64,000 nt of DNA from Dicyema japonicum (taxonomy: Eukaryota; Dicyemida; Rhombozoa; Dicyemidae), in contig RDEW01000025.1 in NCBI GenBank assembly GCA_011109175.1, positions 754,701 to 818,700 on the forward strand, written 5' to 3'. Both the position numbers and the translations under genes were made by a program. Every line of letters starts with the position of its first letter. The first letter of the stretch is position 1. Of the stretch, positions 57,501 through 64,000 are shown one piece after another. The notes beneath the pieces are model-generated. The model did not search any database and had not been told where the DNA came from. It saw nothing but the letters and a program-made list of their open reading frames with translations.

Positions 57501-57655
57501 CCGAGAGAAAGCTCTTCCGGAAAGTAGTGGGACGATGAAAGATCACAGACGTCGAATGGCACAAGTGATTGCGAGGACTGGGAACCTAACTGTTGACTCT
57601 TTTGTCTTTCTTTCTCGGTGTTCCCGGGGTTATTAAAATAAAATAAAAATAAATA
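54590..57655 (+). mobile_element. LINE family B, near-full-length CR1/Jockey-like element with 2A motif
   Basis: Target-primed retrotransposon. From about 54650 (ATG; an upstream TTG also lies in frame) a frame of up to 480 codons holds the 2A motif, then an APE endonuclease: FTIIQLNTNGIRKN, ALIQESKLSP, LLLCGDLNARHPVWL and SSDHNPILLKL. After a break come YRPISVTSTLSKIMEKLV, FLRGRSTATYL, VSIDINKAFDTVSRKIL, GVPQGSPLSPILFNLFLHDL and SYADDVVIAI, then TPVLGVKYDSLLNFNSHA and a C-terminal tail. The 3' end is TTTCTCGGTGTTCCCGGGG plus an ATTAAAATAAAATAAA tail. Frame breaks near 56044, 56570 and 57220 make it inactive as read, though some may be sequence errors. Confidence 0.9.
54818..54841 (+). other. 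2A ribosome-skipping motif in LINE family B
   Basis: Encodes DVETNPGP preceded by LLCG, the conserved D(V/I)ExNPGP consensus. It sits about 15 residues before the APE domain begins. In other eukaryotic non-LTR elements with such motifs, the ribosome releases the upstream peptide at Gly/Pro and continues with the enzyme. Confidence 0.9.
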
Positions 57656-57677
57656 AATTTGGGAATTCTGTTTAGAC

Positions 57678-58740
57678 CAGTGTTTCTCAAACTGGGGTCT
57701 GCGGTCCAAAAATGACCGCGAAATAATCTTTAGTAATTTATATTAGTCTACTTTATATTATATTTTTTAAAATTATTTTGAATTAAATTTTAAAAAGAAC
57801 ATGCTTAATTTTATTCTTGTAGGAATGCCTGTTCAAATAATTTAATGAATAAAAATACATATATCAAATATGGATTCACTCTGATAACTTCTGAAGGTAA
57901 ATGTTCCAATGTTACAATTTTTTGCTATCCAAATTGATGAAAGCAGGGATATCGCCAATTTATTTCAATTATTCGTATATGTTCGTTATATACATGCAAG
58001 CACTTTGAAGATGAATTCTTGTTTTGTGAAGCTCTCAGCACTAATACAACCACCAGGGATATTTTTGATAAACTTGACAGATTTTTTGAAGTGCATGGTA
58101 TCAATTGGAATAATTTAATTGGTGTGTGCACAGACGGTGTACCAGGAATGTTTGAATGCCGTTCCGGATTTCAAACCTTAGTCAAGGAAAAATCCGCAAA
58201 TGCTATTGGTATATATTGCGTGATTCACCGTCATGCATTGATGATGAAAACCTTGGCTGACGATTTGAAAAATGTCATGAATATCATAATTAAAACGATA
58301 AACTACATTAAAACCAAAGCACTTAATTCTTCTCTATTTACTGAATTGTGCAAAGAAAATGACTGAATTTGAGACTCTTTTGTTGCATTCACATGTGAGA
58401 TGGCTTTCATAAGGAAAAGTATTGAAGTGAGCATTCATAATACGAAAAGAAATAATGAATTTCTTAAAGACGTCAAACCGAAACTGCATTAAAAATTTTC
58501 TGATACTCGTTTATTGACTTTATTGGCATTTTTGGTGAATTTATTTGAATCTGTGAATTTTGTTAACTTGCAACAGGAAGAAAGAGATACCACAGTCTTC
58601 CATTGCCATGAAAAAATGACTGGTTTCAAAATGAAACAAGAACTGTGGAATTCGAAATTAAATAGTTACAACTTTGCTTTATTTTCACATATATTTATCG
58701 ATGAAAATGAACTTTGCATAACTACAGCATTGATGTGATG
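57678..58740 (+). mobile_element. hAT-superfamily (ZBED5-like) transposase relic
   Basis: The left end CAGTGTTTCTCAAACTGGGG looks like a hAT terminal repeat. The plus strand then reads IQIDESRDIANLFQLFVYVR, a frame break, FCEALSTNTTTRDIFDKLDR, GVCTDGVPGMFECRSGFQTL and IYCVIHRHALMMKTLADDL, then SHVRWLS and LLTLLAFLVNLFESVNFVN. This matches ZBED5/SCAND3-type hAT proteins. Stops throughout. The right terminal repeat was not found. Confidence 0.75.
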
Positions 58741-58872
58741 AAAACAACATATATTATATAACCGCTTTTATGGTTTTTTGATAATTATGGTAGAAAGCAT
58801 CCATCACCGGTCTCCTTTTGATGCTGAGAAATGACCAGGGTTTCTTACGTTTCTGCAAAGAGCTATATATAG

Positions 58873-58995
58873 CATTTGATCATCTCAAAAAACAACTGCA
58901 ATCACTCTACGGTCTTTGACCATCTCAGAGACCCGCGGAAATATCTCTAAAGTCTTTAACAATCTCAGAGAACCAATGCAATAACTCTAATCTTT
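58873..58995 (+). repeat. three-unit tandem repeat, about 40 bp
   Basis: Imperfect units of 38-41 bp: a CATCTCAAAAAACAACTGCA unit, a CTTTGACCATCTCAGAGACC unit and a CTTTAACAATCTCAGAGAAC unit. Each ends with a CTCTAAxxT-like string. Confidence 0.6.
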
Positions 58996-59014
58996 GGCCT
59001 ACCTTAGTAATATT

Positions 59015-59345
59015 AATAATATTGGCACTTTCTGAGGAGCCATATCAGTTATTGCTCCCCGCAGGCAGAACACACACTTATTTTAAGCAAAGAACGATTA
59101 TAATAGCTAATCGAGGGAGGATCAAGGAATGCTCTTCACATCTTTGTTTTCTTTTTCTTGGATGTATTATGTCCTTTATAGACATTCCGGTTCCGCAGTG
59201 AAGTTCACTGATGACGTCGTCACTCGTCAAACCAAAGCATATTGATGCGTGGAACCTTCAACCGAAATGTGCAGTATCGGGATTCGAACTAGCGACCGTC
59301 AGGCCTCTTCCCCGGCAACCGTCACATTGCGCCTCCCGGCCGACT
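59015..59345 (-). repeat. SINE-1 copy, diverged
   Basis: Minus strand: GGCCGGGAGGCGCAATGTGA at the 5' end, GGTTCGAATCCCGA-like B-box area near 59285, GATGACGTCATCAGTGAACT and a tail near 59020 (CTCCTCAGAAAGTGCCAATA). Complete but diverged. Confidence 0.8.
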
Positions 59346-60569
59346 ACTTTAGATCAGTGAAAAAAAGCACGTGGAGTTATATTTCAATTCGAATATAAAT
59401 TAAATCGCATAAATGAAATTATAATTGAGTTAATCACCTTAATTTTTGCATGAGTAATTTTTTTACAAATTTGTCAGTGAGTGACTTTTTAAAATTCAAA
59501 CATAAAAAAGCATGCCTAATTTCTGTAAGAACAGTTTATGCTAAGATCTCTGAATCCATTGAAATTACAATAATTAATATTTATCATCGATTATTTTTGA
59601 AACCCGCTTAAGCTTGCATCAATTAGATCCCACTATCATATAGAAGTTCTTTCGAAACCAAAACAGGGAAGGAAAGTCCAGTAAGGGATCTCCCGAGGAT
59701 CCAGTGCGGTACGGATGGTCAAGTAGTCTTTTCGTGTCACACAACATATGGCATAGGGTAACAATATGATAGGTGGACACTTATTTCTAACCAATTTCAT
59801 GAACAGAAGAGAAACCTTCTCCCAAGCACCCAGGAGGGAGTCGAATCCATACCAACACAAATAGTGCATGGAATCCTTACTTCAAATCTACTCTGTTTCT
59901 TATGTCAAATTTGCTAAATGTCCTAAATAATTATCATATCAATGCTATCGATTTTAGATTTTCTGAAATTATAAAACTAATCGATAATTAATTCAATAAG
60001 AAACCCAGTAAGCGTGCCAAATGTTACATTTGCGTCAACACAGTCCATTCTCCAAAATTCTAAGTGATTCAAACAGCATACTTGGCATTTTTGATCACTT
60101 CAGATATGGTTTTTATTCTATACCACAAACCGAATGACCACAGACATAAACTGAAATTTCCTCATTTAAACTGTCTAATAAATTTCTTTAATGACATTAT
60201 GTGTTTGCTGACCAATTTAGTTTCATTGTTTTAATTAAATTCTGCTTGAACTTGTTTATTTTTAAGCGTCATCATTTAACGACTTAATTGCATTCAGATG
60301 TTATAATAACGAAATTTTCAATGCACTTGAGAAAAAACTCCGATTTTTATATAAATTCGCAAACAAATAAAATTTTAACAGGACAACCCACTTAAAAGCA
60401 AAAAATGTATAATTTGAAGCTCAAACTGAAAAAATCCTAAACTTTTTTTGCTGTGCTATAATCAATTGTTCCATAAAATCAATTAATAGCCAGGCAACAT
60501 CAATTTGGATAAAGTTAAAGAAAAGTATGTTAGCCAATAAAGTGAATTAGGAATGTTAGGGAATAAATA
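59346..60569. other. AT-rich intergenic region with one unassigned frame
   Basis: A minus-strand frame at 59636-59869 (LLPYAICCVTRKDYLTIRTA) has no recognised family and may be a retroelement scrap. The remainder is AT-rich and featureless to me. Confidence 0.35.
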
Positions 60570-61130
60570 TTACTTGCTGGTCATCATGGTCACAAATTCT
60601 GTGGATTAGCTGAAACAAAACCTTCATAGTTGACCTGACCGTCTCCGTCAATATCTGCTTCTCTCATCATTTCTTGGAGTTCCTCTTCAGTTAGCTTCTC
60701 CCCAAGATTCGTAAGAACTCCTTGAAGTTCTTTAATGCTGATAAATCCATTCCCATCCTTGTCGAATACTCGAAAGGCTTCTCGGATTTCTGTATCCGAA
60801 TTTTTATCATCATTGGTTCTACTCATCACTGTCAAAAACTCAGGAAAGTCAATCGTTCCGTTGTCTAAAAATGTTTGACAAATATTTACTGTCAGCATCA
60901 ACTTCATTAATCATCTCCTGGAGATCTGCCTCGGTTGGATTCTGGCCCAAGGATCGCATCACTGTTCCGAGCTCTTTCGTGGTAATAGTTCCATCGCCAT
61001 CCTTATCAAACAGAGAGAAGGCCTCTTTAAAATCTGAAAACGTCTCATTAGATTATAAACCTGCAATTTGGTCTTCAGTTAATTCCTCGCTCTAGAAAGA
61101 TAATCAATTAAACACAAAAAAAGATACCAT
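60570..61130 (-). CDS. CALM: calmodulin
   Basis: Ca2+ sensor that binds many kinases, channels and other targets. The start codon ATG at 61130 is an exon by itself, followed by introns at 61092-61127 (36), 61034-61060 (27), 60864-60888 (25) and 60599-60621 (23). Spliced length is 149 residues. All four EF-hand loops are canonical: [36 protein letters not shown] and [12 protein letters not shown]. The helices are near-identical to animal calmodulin ([33 protein letters not shown] at the end). The second central-linker segment ([18 protein letters not shown]) is the most divergent part. The last intron restores EEFV in place of the EGFV seen without splicing. Confidence 0.97.
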
Positions 61131-61257
61131 GACCTGCTAATGTACTATATATCTTTAGACAAATTTAAAAGCAATTTATTAAAATGGGTTAACCAAAATA
61201 AAAAATAATATTATAATTTGTAAATGAAATGAATTTTATGCGTTTTATTAATTTTCT

Positions 61258-61275
61258 AATTTATTTATTAACCCC
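61258..61275 (-). repeat. LINE-type 3' tail next to SINE-1
   Basis: The minus strand reads GGGGTTAATAAATAAATT, the family B-type tail. It joins retroelement sequence on the far side of the SINE-1 insertion, so the SINE interrupted this LINE end. Confidence 0.6.
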
Positions 61276-61288
61276 AAGCTTAATGCGC

Positions 61289-61614
61289 CGGGTGGCATAG
61301 TGGTTAGTTGTCGGGCTTAAGTGGCTTAGGCTACGGGTTCGAATTTCGCTGCTGTTCACCTGGTGGAAGGTTCCACACATCTACGATGCAGAAAGGGTTT
61401 GACGAGTGAAGTCGTCATCAGTGGATACTCACTGCGGAACTGGATTGTCTAGAAAGGACACTCACACAAGAAAAGGAAAAAAAGAAGTGAAGATCATTCC
61501 TTGGTTCTACGATTAGTTAAAATTAACTGTTCTTTACTTAAATAAAGTGTGTGTTTTGCCTATGCGGAGCTATAAATACTATAGCTCTCGTGAAAAGGCT
61601 TTATTATTATTATT
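61289..61614 (+). repeat. SINE-1 copy with 13-bp target duplication
   Basis: Full element with A-box TGGCATAGTGG, B-box GGGTTCGAATTTC, tail CTCGTGAAAAGGCTTTA and ATT repeats. Flanked by AAGCTTAATGCGC at 61276-61288 and 61615-61627. It is nearly identical to the 24.9 kb copy, suggesting recent activity. Confidence 0.95.
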
Positions 61615-61627
61615 AAGCTTAATGCGC

Positions 61628-61802
61628 TGTCGTCTTGTTTAATCAACTTTCTAAAACCGACGGTAGAGTATGCTTGTGCCTCATGAGCCTGTGGAGCTTC
61701 AATATCCAATTCATACAAGATCAACTCCCTAACAGGCAAAATTGCACGTCTAACAAATCTACCCCGATCTTTTCCCCCAATGCTTGACCACGCCACAATC
61801 AA
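61628..61802 (-). mobile_element. retroelement 3' coding fragment
   Basis: Minus-strand frame: VAWSSIGGKDRGRFVRRAIL, PVRELILYELDIEAPQAHEA, QAYSTVGFRKLIKQDDSA. Together with the tail at 61258-61275 it forms the end of a LINE that was split by SINE-1. The family is uncertain, probably B-related. Confidence 0.4.
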
Positions 61803-61892
61803 AAATAATGGCTTCCGGCTTCATCTGTCTGTGTGGTCAAGAAACAAGTCGTTTCTTCCAGTCATGGCTAGAGGCCTCAAATACACAAGAAT

Positions 61893-62570
61893 TTGGGGAA
61901 AAAACTCACCCCTCTTCAAACTCTAATGAAGGATGATCGTCGTCTATTCAGGAAAGACGTGGGTACTCTGGAGGAACATTTGAAAAACTTCTCGATCCTG
62001 TTGAGGCGTACGTCATGCGGTTCACCAGTTGTTGTGGTGGCGCGCAGTGCAAGTTCTGGATGGAAAAGAACCGTTCGACATTCCCCACCCTTCTACGACT
62101 TTCAGAAGGGTGACTATCAATTCCCTCAGCACAACCAGACACAACTAATTAATCCATGGAGAGAACCCAAGGGAGAACGTCTGCTTGTGCAGAACAGATC
62201 CATCCTCCAATAGTTTATTACAGGCTTCCACTTCAGAAGTTGAATCAGTTGGGCACGTGCGAAATTGTCAAAGGCAAAAGAGCAGGTTTTGATCAACAAG
62301 TGCCTTTCCATGTCTTAAGGAACTCATTTTTGTGGATTTCGTTGTATGTGAAGAAGGCTTATGATTCAGTTGAATGCCTGCACAGTCTGTGTATGCCTTT
62401 GTGGTTTATCAGCTTTGTATTAGCTGTACTGAATAGGTGGAGTATTCATTTTAACTATAATAGACGGCAAATAGTGGATGTAAAACTTAAGATGGAGATC
62501 CTTTAGGGTGATAGCATGTCTCTGATACTCTTTGTTTTCTGTTGGAACCATTAATCCGCCACCTCAATGA
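61893..62570 (+). mobile_element. LINE family C (R4/Dong-like) degraded copy
   Basis: Near 62250-62510 the plus strand reads GTCEIVKGKRAGFDQQVPFH, LYVKKAYDSVECLHSLC and, after a stop, GDSMSLILFVF. These correspond to GNCQGAKEQALINK, VKKAFDSV and QGDSLSPMLFVL of better copies. The segment at 62165-62215 also occurs inverted at 51.1-51.25 kb. Confidence 0.6.
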
Positions 62571-62929
62571 ACGTCGAGAGCAAATATCAGTTAATTGCAT
62601 TTTCTGAACTATTCTGACTAATCAATACATTCAAGGGTTATTTAGGTATCCTTTAATGAACTTGCACTCCTTCTACATTCTGAGATGTCAAGGAGAACCC
62701 AGACCTACTTCTGCTGCGCATTTAATCTTTTTCTATGTAACACTACATTCAAACATCCGGCGAGACAAATGACTACTTGGGTGGGGAAAAGTAAAAAATC
62801 AGAATGGGGAGACAGTTCTCATCTACTACAATCAGACCGGTCTGGATTCATATAGACAGGTCGCATTACTCTGTCCAATTGTGAAAATCCGGAGAGGCAG
62901 ATTCTCAAAAATCAAAGACTTTTAACGTG

Positions 62930-63220
62930 AAATTTCAGCCTAGATTCAGTATTACCAACTTTATAGCTTATGCTGACGACATCGTCAAAGATTCACGCGA
63001 TCAAGACATCCAGGCTGATATTATAAGATTGCAACAAAACCTGGATCGTCTCAACAAATGGTTATTGAAGAACAGCCTGTCGATCAGTATTGGAAGTTCG
63101 TCATAACTTTTTTCATATCAGACAAAAGACTGGGAAAACAAGCAACGACATTATCCCCTTCAGCAGATCTCAAAAGATCCTTGGAGCGATTTTTGACTGT
63201 TCGCTGCAGGGCTCTGATTT
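62930..63220 (+). mobile_element. CR1/Jockey-like reverse transcriptase fragment
   Basis: Plus strand: FIAYADDIVKDSRDQDIQAD, IIRLQQNLDRLNKWLLKNSL, SISIGSS. This is the catalytic YADD block and the LQ..L..LN.W segment after it. The remainder is lost; another LINE end lies next to it in opposite orientation. Confidence 0.65.
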
Positions 63221-63223
63221 TGC

Positions 63224-63540
63224 AAGATTTATTTAGAATCCCTGGGTCACCGAGGAAAAAAGTCTAACAGGTGTGATCCCAGTTCTCATAATTAGCAGCG
63301 ACATTTGCGTCTTCGGTCTTCCATTATACCAACTGCTGCTAAAAGCACCTCCTTTTGTGGTTTCACAAGAATTCGATTGAAAAAGATAATTTTTTGGGCC
63401 GACTACTTTTCTTTGTTCAGGATAGAGATAGGCGAAGCGGGTTTCACATGGATCCACATCTACAGGAGATAGTTTTTTAAGTAAGAGTCGATCCATAATT
63501 TTGTATTGACCAACATGCAAATTGACCGGTGGAACATTGA
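63224..63540 (-). mobile_element. family B-type LINE 3' end
   Basis: Minus-strand coding remnant (LLLKKLSPVDVDPCETRFAY) followed by AACTGGGATCACACCTGTTA, TTTTTCCTCGGTGACCCAGG and ATTCTAAATAAATC, which parallels the 3' end of the 57.6 kb element. Confidence 0.6.
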
Positions 63541-64000
63541 CTCTGATTCATGAATTTCTATCGGTTGAGACGTGCTCCGCAGCTGATGCTCGGTTTGTCA
63601 TAAATATCTGAATGAATTCGTTCAGTTAAAGAGTTCTCTTGAAGATGCATGTAAAAGGTTTGTTTGGCGTGGATCATGAACATCATCAGTCTGTTATATG
63701 TCCGATGCGTAAATTTTCCCAATGGGGTGTTTCATCGGAACTGTGCCAAAAGTTTGGTCGATGGCGATCTCACCTTACAGAGAAAGAAGAGCTGAATTGA
63801 AGCAAATTCAATTAATGGTGGCATTGTTGTAGTTGTCAGTCTTAATGAACGAAAAACTGTGTTGGAATCCTGATTGGGAAAGAGAAAAGGAAATCTCTGT
63901 GAGTACATACAGGTTAATGAGAAAGTCTGTATGAATACAGGTTCTTGTCGCCTCTCCAGTGTCAGTATTGAGAGATAAGTGTGTGTCTGTGAAAATCAGT
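63541..64000. other. no gene recognised
   Basis: Base composition resembles the retroelement-rich parts of the window. No motif or family is supported. Confidence 0.3.

Noticed and set aside
1-64000. CRISPR arrays, rRNA or functional tRNA genes
   Set aside because: No regularly spaced repeats and no rRNA motifs were seen. The tRNA-like segments belong to SINE-1 copies with family bodies and tails.

Overview
The window reads as nuclear DNA of a small, AT-rich animal genome. Animal-only or animal-typical genes are present: an adhesion GPCR with a proteolysis site, an NK2-class homeobox gene, a thyroid-hormone-receptor-like nuclear receptor, an L(3)mbt-type MBT/SAM protein, an MGAT4-like Golgi glycosyltransferase and WDR91. 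Lipoyl synthase, pyruvate kinase, calmodulin, a NUDT14-like Nudix hydrolase and ZNHIT2 are housekeeping genes. Once introns of about 20-27 nt (most often 23 nt) are removed, these genes read through with family-typical sequence. Roughly 70 such micro-introns can be placed by hand. Introns this short across many genes are established for dicyemid mesozoans, so a dicyemid (Rhombozoa) or a similarly reduced lophotrochozoan parasite is my best guess; this is inference.

Host genes lie in islands: adhesion GPCR (3.1-5.4 kb), LIAS and WDR91 in tandem (11.1-14.3 kb), NK2 (15.6-16.2 kb), L(3)mbt-like (16.9-19.1 kb), NUDT14-like (23.8-24.5 kb), pyruvate kinase (32.8-34.6 kb), MGAT4-like (42.8-44.3 kb), nuclear receptor (48.8-50.1 kb), ZNHIT2 (51.3-52.5 kb) and calmodulin (60.6-61.1 kb). 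They share no pathway and look like ordinary chromosomal neighbours.

Most of the rest is transposon debris. I separate five non-LTR families. Family A is APE-type with a YADDVD reverse transcriptase. Family B is CR1/Jockey-like and carries a 2A ribosome-skipping motif. Family C is R4/Dong-like. Family D has an RPDG-type restriction-like endonuclease. Family E is Jockey-like 3' fragments. There are two short non-autonomous families: SINE-1 (tRNA-derived) and SINE-2 (apparently cut down from family B). DNA transposons are Tc1-like, hAT/ZBED-like, pogo/Tigger-like and a Ginger/KRBA2-like integrase family that itself carries host-like micro-introns. Several insertions have clean 13-14 bp target duplications, one with a 5' inversion typical of twin priming.

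Several conserved genes show single-base frame breaks, most clearly in homopolymers, so some apparent frameshifts may be assembly errors. Exon limits were deduced by eye from splice dinucleotides and protein conservation, without transcript data.
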